The notes: generated by a model not told the origin, from the sequence alone. Positions 37,022-46,363 are shown, counted from the stretch's first letter. The stretch: DNA of 64,000 nucleotides from Acidobacterium capsulatum ATCC 51196 (GCF_000022565.1 NC_012483.1:248001-312000), one strand, 5' to 3'. Numbers and translations are program-made.

Positions 37022-37726
37022 TTGCAAGTACTGCTGGTGGATGACGACGGAGCGCTGACGCGGTTTCTGGAGCGCGGTCTGGCCGAGGAAGGATATACGG
37101 TGACGTCGGCGGCCGATGGCGAGGCGGCGCTGGAGCTGCTCGAAGCAATGCTGCCCGACCTGGTGGTGCTCGATCTGAACCTGCCCCGGCGGGATGGAAC
37201 CGAGGTGCTGGCGGCCTTGCGGGCACGGCACGCGGAGGTTCCGGTGCTGGTGCTGACCGGGCGCAGCGAGGTGGCCTCGCGAGTGCGCTGTCTGGACCTG
37301 GGCGCGGACGATTGCCTGCTGAAGCCTTTTTCGCTGGCCGAGTTGAAGGCGCGCTGCCGGGCGCTCTTGCGCAGGCGCGGAGGGACAGCGCACCTGGTGC
37401 TGCGCCATGAAGATCTCGAAGTCAACCGCGTGGAGCACACGGTACAGCGGGGAGGACGCGAGGTTGCGTTGACCCGCACCGAATATGCGCTGCTCGAATG
37501 CCTGATGCTGCATCGGGGCCGGCCTGTTTCGCGGGCGCGGCTGCTTGAGGAGGTCTGGCACGAGAGCGCGGAGAATGGCACCAACATCGTGGATGTCTAT
37601 GTGAATTATCTGCGGCGCAAGCTGGGTGACGAAGGACCGGCGCCACTGATCCAGACGGTGCGCGGGTTGGGCTATGCCGTGGGCATGCCGGTGGCGCGGC
37701 GCGAGACGTTCTGGACCCATGCATAA
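37022..37726 (+). CDS. OmpR/PhoB-family response regulator
   Basis: The 234-residue regulator has a receiver domain (acidic pair VDDD at 6-9, phospho-acceptor D51 in VVLDLNLP, then LTG and KPF) and a winged-helix domain (about 130-225: LTRTEYALLECLMLHRGRPV and YVNYLRRKLGD). The start is TTG 37022 with GGAGAG upstream. No histidine kinase gene is adjacent. Its place directly before the flagellar cluster, in the same direction as the sigma54 activator, suggests a motility-related role but does not prove it. Confidence 0.88.
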   Translation: MQVLLVDDDGALTRFLERGLAEEGYTVTSAADGEAALELLEAMLPDLVVLDLNLPRRDGTEVLAALRARHAEVPVLVLTGRSEVASRVRCLDLGADDCLLKPFSLAELKARCRALLRRRGGTAHLVLRHEDLEVNRVEHTVQRGGREVALTRTEYALLECLMLHRGRPVSRARLLEEVWHESAENGTNIVDVYVNYLRRKLGDEGPAPLIQTVRGLGYAVGMPVARRETFWTHA

Positions 37727-37819
37727 GCAGTTTCCTGCACCGGGGGCGGGCCGGGAGAGCCCTCGTCCGGTGGAAATCACTGACAGGCAAGAGTGGAACC
37801 GAAGGTAAGGAGAGCAGAG

Positions 37820-39178
37820 ATGGCAGCAGGCAGCGCGGCAATGGGTACGGGGAACGGCCATGCAGGAATGCTGGCGGCATGGAACGGCGGGCGTTCCGGT
37901 CAGGATGTTCAGCAGATGCCTCGAACACCGCAGCCACGGACAGCGGTGTTGGCCAGCGCCGATCTCTCGTTTCGGACGCGAGTGCGCGAGGCGCTGACCG
38001 GCTTGCGCTGGGAGGTGCAGGAGGCGCAGGGCGGCGCGGAGGCGCTGGCTTATCTGGAAGCTCGTCCCTGCGAAGCCATGATTGTAGACACCTGGCTGCC
38101 GGATCTGGAGATCCAGGAGTTTCTCGCCGAATGCGAAAAGCGTCATCCGCAGACTGATTTGATTGCGGTCGATGATCCGGGGCCGGAGAGGGGCCCGGAG
38201 AGAACGCAGGCGCGCAGCCCCCGCCGCAACGAAGTCCTGCTGGCGCTGCGGCGCGGGCAGGACGCGGACCACGAGCCCCAGGGGGATGGCGCGAGCTGGA
38301 ACGGCATGCCGGAGATGACGCCGGTGCATGACCGGACGGTAGTGCGCGAGGAGATCTTTGTACGAGGCACGGCGGTGGTGGAGGCTACGCGGCCCGGAGC
38401 GGAGCCGGGTCCCGGCACTGTGCGGTTGCCCGAGTTGATCGGCGAGGCGCCTGCGATGCTGGAGGTCAGCCGGCGTATCCGCCTGGTGGCGCCCCGGGCG
38501 GCGACGGTTCTGGTGCAGGGTCCGACGGGTTCGGGCAAAGAGCTGGTGGCGCGGGCCATTCACCGTCTGAGTCCGCGGGCCAATCGCCGTCTGGTGGCGC
38601 TCAATTGCGCGGCCATTCCGGACACGCTGCTCGAGGCCGAGCTCTTCGGCCACACGCGGGGCGCATTCACCGGTGCGGTGCAGGGCCGCATCGGCCGCAT
38701 TGAGGCCGCCGATGGAGGCACACTCTTTCTGGATGAGATCGGCGAAATGCCGCTGGCGCTGCAGGCCAAGCTGCTGCGCTTTCTGGAGACCGGCGAGGTG
38801 CAGCGTATCGGCGACAACGATCCGATCCGGGTGGACGTTCGCATTGTCGCGGCGACGCATCGTTCGCTGGCGGAGATGGTCAAGGCCGGGAGCTTTCGCG
38901 CTGACCTCTACTACCGGCTTGCGGTCTTTCTGATTCGCACGCCCGGCTTGGGGGAGCGCCCCGAAGACCTGCCGCTGCTGGTGGAGCGGCTGCTGGCGCG
39001 CATGGCCGAGCAGGCTCCGGTGCGGCGGCTCAGCGCCGAAGCCATGGAGCGGCTGCGGCAGCATGCCTGGCCGGGCAATGTGCGCGAGTTGCAGCACGTG
39101 CTGGAGCGGGCCGCGATTCTGGCCGCCGAGAGCCCTGAGATCGGCGCGGCGGAGATTGAGTTCGGCGAAACATTCTGA
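37820..39178 (+). CDS. Sigma54-dependent activator lacking a DNA-binding domain (FlgR-like)
   Basis: The 452-residue protein has an N-terminal degenerate receiver (phospho-acceptor candidate D90 in MIVDTWLPD, but only one acidic residue at the first acidic pocket), a linker, and a complete AAA+ sigma54-interaction domain: Walker A GPTGSGKE (234-241), GAFTGA (281-286), Walker B TLFLDEIGEM, then YYRLAVF and WPGNVREL. It ends about 35 residues after WPGNVREL (EIEFGETF), so the usual Fis-type HTH is missing. Helicobacter and Campylobacter FlgR, which drive flagellar rod and hook genes, are built the same way. ATG 37820 has AAGGAG upstream. flgB follows 101 bp later. Confidence 0.88.
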   Translation: MAAGSAAMGTGNGHAGMLAAWNGGRSGQDVQQMPRTPQPRTAVLASADLSFRTRVREALTGLRWEVQEAQGGAEALAYLEARPCEAMIVDTWLPDLEIQEFLAECEKRHPQTDLIAVDDPGPERGPERTQARSPRRNEVLLALRRGQDADHEPQGDGASWNGMPEMTPVHDRTVVREEIFVRGTAVVEATRPGAEPGPGTVRLPELIGEAPAMLEVSRRIRLVAPRAATVLVQGPTGSGKELVARAIHRLSPRANRRLVALNCAAIPDTLLEAELFGHTRGAFTGAVQGRIGRIEAADGGTLFLDEIGEMPLALQAKLLRFLETGEVQRIGDNDPIRVDVRIVAATHRSLAEMVKAGSFRADLYYRLAVFLIRTPGLGERPEDLPLLVERLLARMAEQAPVRRLSAEAMERLRQHAWPGNVRELQHVLERAAILAAESPEIGAAEIEFGETF

Positions 39179-39279
39179 GAGTTTTCCAATCGGCCGCCAG
39201 CGATTGCGGGTGCGCGCATGCATCTGTGAGGGCGTGCCGGTTAAGGGAGAAGACTTGAGGACCATAGGGAGGAGAGGCG

Positions 39280-39747
39280 ATGCAGATTACGACTCCATTG
39301 GCCGATGAACTGGCCCACTATCTGGACTTATCGGCGCTGGAGCTGAAAGTAACAGCGCAAAATATGGCGAACGTAGATACGCCGGGTTACCGTACGGTGG
39401 GCTTCAACTTCGCCGCGGCCATGCAGCAGTCGGTCGAGAGCCTGGAGGAACGCCGTATCGATCGGGAGCGGACGATTGCGGCCACGCACGGGTTGAACGG
39501 CGATGGAAGCCAGGGAGCTTTTGCCGCCATGGATGCGGCTTCGTATGCGGAACCATTGCTGCCGGCAAGCGATGCGGTGGCACTGCATCGCGTAGGAGGA
39601 TTGCTGGAGCGCCCGGATGGCAACGATGTGTCCGTCGATCGCGAGGGCATGAACATGGCCAAAGCGCAGTTGCAGTTCAACATGGGCATGGAGCTGCTGC
39701 GGCAGGAGTACACCCGCGTGATGGATGCCATTCACGTGGATAAGTAG
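39280..39747 (+). CDS. flgB: Flagellar proximal rod protein FlgB
   Basis: The 155-residue rod protein forms part of the hollow rod above the MS ring. The family N-terminus is visible (YLDLSALELKVTAQNMANVD, TPGYR), as is the conserved C-terminal helix (MAKAQLQFNMGMELLRQEYTRV). GGGAGGAG precedes ATG 39280. It is the first structural gene of the flagellar cluster, 101 bp after the sigma54 activator. No textbook sigma54 or sigma28 promoter stands out in this gap; GG-N10-GC matches there could be chance. Confidence 0.92.
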   Translation: MQITTPLADELAHYLDLSALELKVTAQNMANVDTPGYRTVGFNFAAAMQQSVESLEERRIDRERTIAATHGLNGDGSQGAFAAMDAASYAEPLLPASDAVALHRVGGLLERPDGNDVSVDREGMNMAKAQLQFNMGMELLRQEYTRVMDAIHVDK

Positions 39748-39817
39748 GGCGCAGGCGCAGAGTGCTCAAGCGCGAGACCGGGTGCGGTAAGCAGCATTGG
39801 ACAAGGGGGAAATGCAT

Positions 39818-40315
39818 ATGAATCTGCTGGGATTACTGGATGTCAGTGGTTCGGCGCTCGAGGCTGAGCGCATTCGTGCCGAGGTGGTGGCGGCCAACAT
39901 GGCCAATGCCAACACGACGCGGACCGCAAGCGGAGGGCCGTATTTGCGCAAGGAGGTCGTCTTTTCCTCCCAGGCGCCGGAGCCGGGGGCCTTTGCCAAT
40001 CAGTTTGCCGACCAGTTTGCGGGCGGCGCCGAGGCGCCGGTTTCCCTGCAGGCAATGGCCGGAGGCATGGCCGAGCCGCAGGTGGGCGGGGTGCGGGTCT
40101 CGGCCGTGCTGACGGACAAGAACGCGATCCTGAAGCGCTATGACCCGAGCCATCCGGACGCGGACAAGCAGGGATATGTGAGTTATCCGGAGATCAATCC
40201 CGTCACCGAAATGGTGGATCTGATGAGCGCCACGCGCAGCTATGGGCTGAACAGCTCGGCCGTGCAGGCGACGAAGAACATGATCAATTCGGCGCTGGAA
40301 ATTTTGAAGGCCTGA
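39818..40315 (+). CDS. flgC: Flagellar proximal rod protein FlgC
   Basis: The 165-residue rod protein has the family start LLGLLDVSGSALEAERIRAEVVAANMANANTT in part (first helix and NMANANTT), the YVSYPEINPVTEMVDLMSATRSY segment and the C-terminal helix ending ALEILKA. ATG 39818 is 8-9 bases after AAGGGGG; the ATG at 39812 is too close and the TTG at 39797 precedes that site. It follows flgB by 70 bp. Confidence 0.92.
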   Translation: MNLLGLLDVSGSALEAERIRAEVVAANMANANTTRTASGGPYLRKEVVFSSQAPEPGAFANQFADQFAGGAEAPVSLQAMAGGMAEPQVGGVRVSAVLTDKNAILKRYDPSHPDADKQGYVSYPEINPVTEMVDLMSATRSYGLNSSAVQATKNMINSALEILKA

Positions 40316-40457
40316 AGCGCAGACACGAAACATTCCGGACGGAAGGCCGGGGTAAACGATATCAACCGGCCGCGCAGCTCCCTTTGGCGCGGTCCTCAGC
40401 CGGGGCCAGGAGCCTCGCATCGCCGGATGGATGGAATCTGGCGAAGGAGAAATAGTC

Positions 40458-40769
40458 ATGCAGTCTATTGCCGCGATTGCTCAGGCCGTAACGGGCCAGG
40501 ATTCACACATGCTCAGCAGCCTCTCGGGAGTGGGAGGCGGTGCCTCTCCGGCGCCGTTTGCCGGCTTTCTGAAAGGCGCTCTCACCAGCATGAACGCGCT
40601 CGAACAGCGGGCCTCGACCGCCACGCAGGGATTGTTGATGGGCACCGGCGTCGATGTCTCCCAGGCCATGATCGCCACCCAGAAGGCCGACACGGCCTTT
40701 GAGTTCGCGCTCGCGGTGCATAGCAAGGCGGTGTCGGCCTACCAGCAGGTGATGAACCTGCAGTTCTAG
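40458..40769 (+). CDS. fliE: Flagellar hook-basal body protein FliE
   Basis: The 103-residue protein connects the MS ring to the rod. It has FAGFLKGALTSMNALEQRA and the conserved C-terminus QKADTAFEFALAVHSKAVSAYQQVMNLQF in part. ATG 40458 has AAGGAG 8 bases upstream. It sits between flgC and fliF, the standard position. Confidence 0.92.
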   Translation: MQSIAAIAQAVTGQDSHMLSSLSGVGGGASPAPFAGFLKGALTSMNALEQRASTATQGLLMGTGVDVSQAMIATQKADTAFEFALAVHSKAVSAYQQVMNLQF

Positions 40770-40825
40770 ACGCAAGGTTCCAGGCGCAGCGCTGCGGCGG
40801 ATGGGACGGACAGATCTGGATCGGA

Positions 40826-40880
40826 CAGGACTACGGCAGGACTACGGCAGGACCAGGGCGGGATCAGGGCAGGATCGGAA
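40826..40880. repeat. Five degenerate 11-bp tandem repeats before fliF
   Basis: Units begin at 40826, 40837, 40848, 40859 and 40870: CAGGACTACGG twice, then CAGGACCAGGG, CGGGATCAGGG and CAGGATCGGAA. The array ends 3 bp before the fliF ATG and replaces a normal ribosome-binding site; AGGA motifs recur at each turn. The 11-bp period is near one helical turn. Confidence 0.7.
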
Positions 40881-40883
40881 AGC

Positions 40884-42488
40884 ATGGCGGAGACGAAACC
40901 ATTGGCGAAGTCCCTCGAGGGACAATTGCGCGGCGCTGCTACCGGCTTCACGGCATGGGTACGGCAGTTAACGCCGGCGCAGCGGATGCGCTGGGGCGGG
41001 CTCGCTGCCCTGGGGGTGGCGCTGCTGGCTGGATTGTTCTGGTATGGGACCCGCACCGACTGGCGCACGTTGTATGCGGGGCTGAATCCCGATGATGCCC
41101 GGACGATGGCCGGGCAGTTGACCACGGCCGGTATTCCCTTCGAGGTTTCACCCGACGGCACAGCGCTCGAAGTGCCCGCGCCGGATCTCGACAAGGCGCG
41201 TTTGACGGTGACGGCTGGCGGTGGCCCCAGCAGCGGCCGCATGGGCTTTGCGCTCTTCGACAAGCCGAACTGGGTCGGCTCCGATTTTGATGAGCAGGTC
41301 AACTATCAGCGAGCGCTCGAGGGGGAGCTGGAGCAGACCATCGACACGCTGGAAGACGTGCGCTCTTCGCGGGTAAATCTGGTGATGCCGCATGATTCGC
41401 TCTTCACCTCAGAGCAGCGGGCTGCCAAGGCATCGGTGGTGCTGAGATTGAAGCACAGGACTCTGTCAGAAGAAGAGGCGCAAGCGATTCGCAATCTCGT
41501 GGCGGCGGCCGTCGATGGACTGACTCCGGCCAATGTGGTGCTGGTGTCGGCCAATGGAGAAGACCAGTTTGGCGCGCATGGACAGAATGCCCTGGAGTTG
41601 GCGCAGGAGCAGGCTTTGACGCAGCAGGTGATCGGCACGCTGCAGCCGGTTGCCGGGCTCGGCAATGTGCATGCCGCGGTTCATATGGACTTTGACACGG
41701 CGACGACCAGCGAGACGGACGAGATTTATAACCCCAACCAGACAGCGACGCTCTCGATGCAGCGCAGCACGCAGAGCACCGGCAGCCAGCCGGTAGCGGC
41801 GGGTGTACCGGGCGCGGCCAGCAATGCACCCAACAGCAACGCGACGGGCAAGCCGCCTCTGTATCCTCCACAGGCGACCGGCCAGCAGAACAGCCAGGAG
41901 GAGAGCAGCACATATGGCGTCAGCAAGAAGATTGAGCATCGCGCGCAGGGCCCGGGCAAGCTGAACCGGCTGACGGTTGCTGTCGTGCTGAATGAGCCGT
42001 GGGTGATGCAGGGCAAGAAGAAGGTCTGGCAGCCGCGTTCGGCGGCCGAGATGCAGCGGCTGACGCAACTGGTGCAGGCGGCCGTCGGGTATAACCAGGC
42101 GCGCGGCGACATCGTGACCGTCGAACAGATGCCCTTTGACACGGGCAGCGATACGCCGCTGAGCCTTCAGGAGCGTGTGCAGTCCTGGATGCGCATGGCC
42201 TCGCCGCTGCTGCGTCCCGCGGCGCTGCTGCTGGGCATCCTGCTGGTGGTGCTGATGGTCTTCCGCCCCATGCTCAAGGCGGCCTCATCCTCTGGCAAGG
42301 CGTTGCCAGCCGGTGTCTCGGTCAAGGCTGTGATTGGAGACACCACGGCCGAGGGGCTGGCGGAGCTTCCGCAGGCCGACCGGCAGCAGTTGCAGGCGCA
42401 GGCTATCTATGAGCGCGTGGCAGAACGAGTCAACAAGGAACCGGCGCAGTCGGCCCGACTGCTCCAGAGCTGGATACACAGCGAATGA
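40884..42488 (+). CDS. fliF: Flagellar MS-ring protein FliF
   Basis: The 534-residue membrane protein builds the MS ring. A first membrane helix (GLAALGVALLAGLFWYG, about 34-50), the YscJ-type ring-building domains (TLYAGLNPDDARTMAGQL, then ELEQTIDTLEDVRSSRVNLV), a long periplasmic loop, the second helix (ALLLGILLVVLMVFRPML, about 450) and a cytoplasmic tail for FliG binding are all present. The ribosome-binding site is poor and overlaps an 11-bp repeat array. The stop overlaps the fliG start. Confidence 0.95.
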   Translation: MAETKPLAKSLEGQLRGAATGFTAWVRQLTPAQRMRWGGLAALGVALLAGLFWYGTRTDWRTLYAGLNPDDARTMAGQLTTAGIPFEVSPDGTALEVPAPDLDKARLTVTAGGGPSSGRMGFALFDKPNWVGSDFDEQVNYQRALEGELEQTIDTLEDVRSSRVNLVMPHDSLFTSEQRAAKASVVLRLKHRTLSEEEAQAIRNLVAAAVDGLTPANVVLVSANGEDQFGAHGQNALELAQEQALTQQVIGTLQPVAGLGNVHAAVHMDFDTATTSETDEIYNPNQTATLSMQRSTQSTGSQPVAAGVPGAASNAPNSNATGKPPLYPPQATGQQNSQEESSTYGVSKKIEHRAQGPGKLNRLTVAVVLNEPWVMQGKKKVWQPRSAAEMQRLTQLVQAAVGYNQARGDIVTVEQMPFDTGSDTPLSLQERVQSWMRMASPLLRPAALLLGILLVVLMVFRPMLKAASSSGKALPAGVSVKAVIGDTTAEGLAELPQADRQQLQAQAIYERVAERVNKEPAQSARLLQSWIHSE

Positions 42489-43567
42489 GCCAAGAGACCA
42501 ATCCGCAGGCGCTTGCCGTCAACGAAAAGCCCGCATCCACTGCTCCGGCAAAACCGGCTCCTCTGAAGGTGCCGGGCGTCCGCAAGGCCGCGATTTTTCT
42601 GGTGGCCGTGGGCGATGAACTGGCTCGCAAGCTGATGCAGCAGTTGCCGGAGAACGACGTCCAGCGACTGACGGAGGAGATTGCCGACCTGCGCGGTGTG
42701 ACGCCGGAGGTTTCTGCCGCCGTCGTCGAAGAGTTTCACGAGATGCAGGAGACGCAGCGGTTCATGGTGCACGGGGGCGTGGACTATGCGCAGAAGCTGC
42801 TGATCGACGCCTTCGGCAAGCAGCGCGCCGAGGATCTGATGGCGCTGGTGCGGCGCGCGCAGGAGGCGAACCAGGGCAATCTCGCGATGCTCGAGAGAGT
42901 GGATCCGCAACATCTGGGGAAGTTTCTCGAAGGCGAGCATCCGCAGACGGTGGCGCTGGTGCTGGCGCATCTGGATCCGCGCCGGGCTTCGAGCGTGCTT
43001 GAGAATCTGGACCCCGAGCATCGCGTAGCCGCGGTGCGCCGCCTGGCCGGGATGCGCGATTTTTCGCCGGAGCTGGCGCAGAAGATCGCACTCATTCTGC
43101 ACCGCCGTTCTGAGAATGTGGGCGAAACCAGCCGCAAGTCGTATTCGGGATTCAAGGCGGTGGCCGATCTGCTGAATCGCGTGCCGGCCGATCAGTCCAA
43201 GCTGATTCTCGAGAAGATTGAAGAGGATGATCCGGAGATGGCGCTGGGCGTGCGGAACCTGATGTTCACCTTTGAGGATCTGGTGACGGTTCCGGCGACC
43301 AGCATGCGCGAGATTGTGTCGGCGGTGGACAAGAAGAAGCTGGCGGTCGCGTTGCGCGGAGCACGCGAAGATTTGCGGGCGCACTTCTTCCGAGCCATGT
43401 CGTCCCGGGCCGTCGAGATGCTCAAGGAAGACATGGAAGTGATGGGTCCGGTGCGTGGCCGCGAGGTCGCTGCGGTGCAGCAGGAAATTCTGAATCTTGC
43501 GCGCAAGCTCGAAGCCGACGGGAAGATTGTGCTGAAGGTCGAGGCCGGAGACGATCTGGTGATGTAG
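42485..43567 (+). CDS. fliG: Flagellar motor switch protein FliG
   Basis: The 360-residue switch protein binds FliF through its N-terminus and interacts with the stator through its C-terminal charged helix. Visible landmarks are VRKAAIFLVAVGDELARKLM, FLEGEHPQTVALVLAHLDP (the middle-domain EHPQ motif), and FTFEDLVTVPATSMREIV with charged residues in ALRGAREDLRAHFF. A 20-residue Ala/Pro-rich tail precedes the first domain. It is coupled to fliF by ATGA. Confidence 0.95.
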   Translation: MSQETNPQALAVNEKPASTAPAKPAPLKVPGVRKAAIFLVAVGDELARKLMQQLPENDVQRLTEEIADLRGVTPEVSAAVVEEFHEMQETQRFMVHGGVDYAQKLLIDAFGKQRAEDLMALVRRAQEANQGNLAMLERVDPQHLGKFLEGEHPQTVALVLAHLDPRRASSVLENLDPEHRVAAVRRLAGMRDFSPELAQKIALILHRRSENVGETSRKSYSGFKAVADLLNRVPADQSKLILEKIEEDDPEMALGVRNLMFTFEDLVTVPATSMREIVSAVDKKKLAVALRGAREDLRAHFFRAMSSRAVEMLKEDMEVMGPVRGREVAAVQQEILNLARKLEADGKIVLKVEAGDDLVM

Positions 43568-43624
43568 GGCTGCACGCATGCGGCTCAGAGGGAAATTGCA
43601 GCAAGAGGACAGGCGGGCGCAGAG

Positions 43625-44398
43625 ATGAGGAAGAGCAATACACCTTTCGGCGACGGGCCGGGAGCCACGGCATCCCGGAAGATGGAATTTGGCCACGAGG
43701 GCTCACGGTCAGGCGCCCGGGTCGAGCCGCTGCGGTACTTCTCGTTAGGGGAGGAAGAAGAGGCAGAGACGGCCGAGTTTGCTGAGGCCGAGCCGGAGGC
43801 TCACTCCGAATCGGAGAAAGCGCGTGAGCAGTTGGCTGCCAGGGAGGCCGAATGGATGGCGCGGGCCGAGGCAATTCGCAAAGAGGCCTATGCCGCCGGA
43901 CGCGCTTCGGCCGAGGGAGAACGCGAGGCTGCGCTTCGTCAGATGTCCGGCCAGTGGGAGAAGGCTGTGCATCAGTTCCTGGGCGAGCGCGACCGGTATT
44001 TTGCGAGGGTCGAGCGCGAGGTCGTGGAGCTTGCGCTGGCGATTGCGGCGCGCATTCTGCAGCGCGAGGCGCAACTCGATCCACTGTTGCTCTCTGGCGC
44101 CGTGCGCGTTGCGCTCGGTCAGCTCGGAGAGACAACTTCGGTCCGGCTGCGGGTGCCGGTCTCCGCGCATGCCCTATGGTCTGAGACATTGCGGCTGATG
44201 CCGAATCTGCCGGTCTATCCAGAACTGGTCGCCGACAGCGAGATGCAGGAAGGCGATGCCGTGCTCGAGACACGCCTGGGGCGGGTCGATCTTGGCGTGC
44301 GCGCGCAACTCAAGGAGATTGAGCGGGGCTTCTTTGATCTTCTGTCGCATCGCGAGCCTTCGCCTGGAGTGCAGCCGCGCGCCCATGGCCAGCATTGA
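43625..44398 (+). CDS. fliH: Flagellar export ATPase regulator FliH
   Basis: The 257-residue protein has a poorly conserved N-terminus, an acidic stretch (GEEEEAETAEFAEAEPEA), a long coiled coil (about 60-125, with Ala/Gly heptads such as AYAAGRASAEGEREAA) and a C-terminal FliH/VATPase-E domain (EVVELALAIAARILQREAQLD and following). FliH holds FliI at the export gate. It overlaps fliI by 14 bases and lies in the usual fliG-fliH-fliI order. Confidence 0.85.
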   Translation: MRKSNTPFGDGPGATASRKMEFGHEGSRSGARVEPLRYFSLGEEEEAETAEFAEAEPEAHSESEKAREQLAAREAEWMARAEAIRKEAYAAGRASAEGEREAALRQMSGQWEKAVHQFLGERDRYFARVEREVVELALAIAARILQREAQLDPLLLSGAVRVALGQLGETTSVRLRVPVSAHALWSETLRLMPNLPVYPELVADSEMQEGDAVLETRLGRVDLGVRAQLKEIERGFFDLLSHREPSPGVQPRAHGQH

Positions 44399-45737
44399 GG
44401 CAGAGAGTGGAGAGCGTCCCGTGGAGCTATTGAGCAGCTATGCCAACCGGTTGCGCACCCGTTCCCCCTGGCGGTGGGAGGGCAAGGTCATCGAGGCTGT
44501 GGGGCAAACGGTGGAGTCGGCCGGCCCGCTCTGCTCCGTGGGCGAGTGTTGCGAGATTGTCGATAGCGAAGGCGAAGTGCATCTGGCCGAGGCGATCGGG
44601 TTTCGCGGAGCGAACCTCATCACGATGCCTGTGGAGTCAAGCAGTGGCATTCGTTACGGGGATACGGTAGCGGCCCTTGGGGTGCAACCCTCGATCGATG
44701 TGGGAGAAGGGCTGATTGGCCGTGTTCTCAATGCGCTCGGGCAGCCCCTTGATCGCGCGGGCTCCTTGCGTGCCACCGATGCGCTTCCGCTGGAGCGCGC
44801 AGTCCCTCATCCGCTGGACCGCACGCCCATTCGCATGCCGTTAGGTACGGGCATTCGTGCGATCGATTCGATGCTCACGGTGGGCCGCGGGCAGCGCGTG
44901 GGCATCTTTGGCGGCTCCGGCGTGGGCAAGAGCACGCTGATCGGCATGATGACGCGCAACAGCGACGCGGATGTCATCGTGGTCGGGCTGGTGGGAGAGC
45001 GTGGCCGTGAGGTGGGGGAGTTTCTGGAAGACAGCCTGGGCCCGGAGGGACGGAAGCGGTCTGTCGTGGTGGTCTCCACATCGGACCAGACACCGCTGCT
45101 GCGGATGCGCGCGGCCCTGGCCGCCACGACGGTCGCGGAATATTTTGCGGATCAGGGCAAGCACGTGTTGCTGGTGCTTGACTCGCTCACGCGCTTTGCC
45201 ATGGCCGCGCGCGAAGTCGGCTTGGCCGCCGGGGAGCCGCCCACGGCCAAGGGTTATACGCCGTCGGTCTTCAGCCGCCTGGCGCAACTGGTGGAACGTG
45301 CCGGACAGTTTCGCGAAGGCAGCATCACTGCGTTTTATACCGTCCTGATGGAAGGCGATGACCAGCAGGATACGCTGGTCGATGCCGTGCGATCGTATCT
45401 GGACGGCCATGTCGTGCTGTCGCGCACGCTGGCCTCGCAGGGATGGTATCCGCCCATTGAATTGCTGGACTCGATCAGCCGTCTGATGCCGTCTGTGGCC
45501 TCGGGCGAGCATCGCGGCGCGGCAGCTACGGTGCGGCGGATGCTCGCGGCCTATGCGCGGTCAGAAGATCTGGTGCGGATTGGCGCGTACAAGGCGGGTA
45601 CAGATCCGGAACTGGATGATGCCCTGCGGACACGGGAAGCGGTTCGCGCCTTTCTGATGCAGGATGCCGGCGAGGCGGTGAGTTTTGCTGAGGCGCGGGA
45701 AGGACTGATCCGCCTGTCCGAAGGCATGCGGCGATGA
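44385..45737 (+). CDS. fliI: Flagellar export ATPase FliI
   Basis: The 450-residue type III secretion ATPase is related to F1-beta. The P-loop is GGSGVGKST (176-184), then VGLVGERGREVGEF, LLVLDSLTRFAMAAREV (Walker B) and the GEPPTAKGYTPSVFSRL segment typical of FliI/YscN. It unfolds export substrates at the base of the flagellum. I start at ATG 44385 inside the fliH end, which gives the normal N-terminus. Confidence 0.95.
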   Translation: MASIEAESGERPVELLSSYANRLRTRSPWRWEGKVIEAVGQTVESAGPLCSVGECCEIVDSEGEVHLAEAIGFRGANLITMPVESSSGIRYGDTVAALGVQPSIDVGEGLIGRVLNALGQPLDRAGSLRATDALPLERAVPHPLDRTPIRMPLGTGIRAIDSMLTVGRGQRVGIFGGSGVGKSTLIGMMTRNSDADVIVVGLVGERGREVGEFLEDSLGPEGRKRSVVVVSTSDQTPLLRMRAALAATTVAEYFADQGKHVLLVLDSLTRFAMAAREVGLAAGEPPTAKGYTPSVFSRLAQLVERAGQFREGSITAFYTVLMEGDDQQDTLVDAVRSYLDGHVVLSRTLASQGWYPPIELLDSISRLMPSVASGEHRGAAATVRRMLAAYARSEDLVRIGAYKAGTDPELDDALRTREAVRAFLMQDAGEAVSFAEAREGLIRLSEGMRR

Positions 45738-46261
45738 AACCAGGCAATGCCGGAACTCTCGAACGGCTGCTCCGAATTCGCCGGCTGATGGAGGAGATCA
45801 GCCGGGGAGAGGTGGCCAACCGGCGCGCCGAGCAGGCGGAGATGGAATCCCGAATGGCCGCGGCCGAGGATGCGGCGCATGCGGCGCGGGCCGAGGCCCG
45901 GCAGGTGTTGGCAGATGGCCCGGACACGGGGACCCTCTGGCGGTTGCACTGCGACGACAGTGAGACCAGCCGCGAGCAGGCCGCGCGTTGGCATCATCGC
46001 GCGCTGCACGCGGGGGAAGCGGCCTCCGAGGCCGAGGTGCTCTACATGGAGGACCGCCGCAGGCGCATGCAGCTCGAGACCCTGCTCGAAGAGAAGGCCG
46101 CGGCCACCGCACTCGACAGGAACCGGCGCGAGCAGCGCCAGTTGGATGATTGGTTTGGCACGCGGCGCGGCATCGAACGGATGCGGCGGCAAGGCACGGA
46201 GAGCAGGAGAAATGCACTGCCGGGCAGTCTGCCTGGGACTTCAGCTTCGACCGAAGTGTGA
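45734..46261 (+). CDS. fliJ: FliJ-like coiled-coil protein
   Basis: The 175-residue, mostly helical and highly charged protein (RRLMEEISRGEVANRRAEQA, EEKAAATALDRNRREQRQLD) starts in an ATGA overlap with fliI. FliJ is a coiled-coil stalk between FliI and FlhA whose sequence is poorly conserved, so the call rests on size, coiled-coil character and position. An Asp/Trp-rich middle (DGPDTGTLWRLHCDD) separates the two helices. Confidence 0.7.
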   Translation: MKPGNAGTLERLLRIRRLMEEISRGEVANRRAEQAEMESRMAAAEDAAHAARAEARQVLADGPDTGTLWRLHCDDSETSREQAARWHHRALHAGEAASEAEVLYMEDRRRRMQLETLLEEKAAATALDRNRREQRQLDDWFGTRRGIERMRRQGTESRRNALPGSLPGTSASTEV

Positions 46262-46363
46262 GAGTTTCCTGAGATGCCCGAGGGATCATCGATCCCGCAA
46301 AGGCACGGGATCAAGCAAAAATGCCTCAGCCCTGAATATTCCCCAAGAAATCCCTTCTGATTC

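Noticed and set aside
36707-39265. 852-codon minus-strand frame
   Set aside because: It is antisense to two convincing response-regulator genes and to the start of lexA, and shows no domain.
39179-39279. Sigma54 promoter before flgB
   Set aside because: Only a bare GG-N10-GC match with a poor -24 element, as expected by chance in GC-rich DNA.
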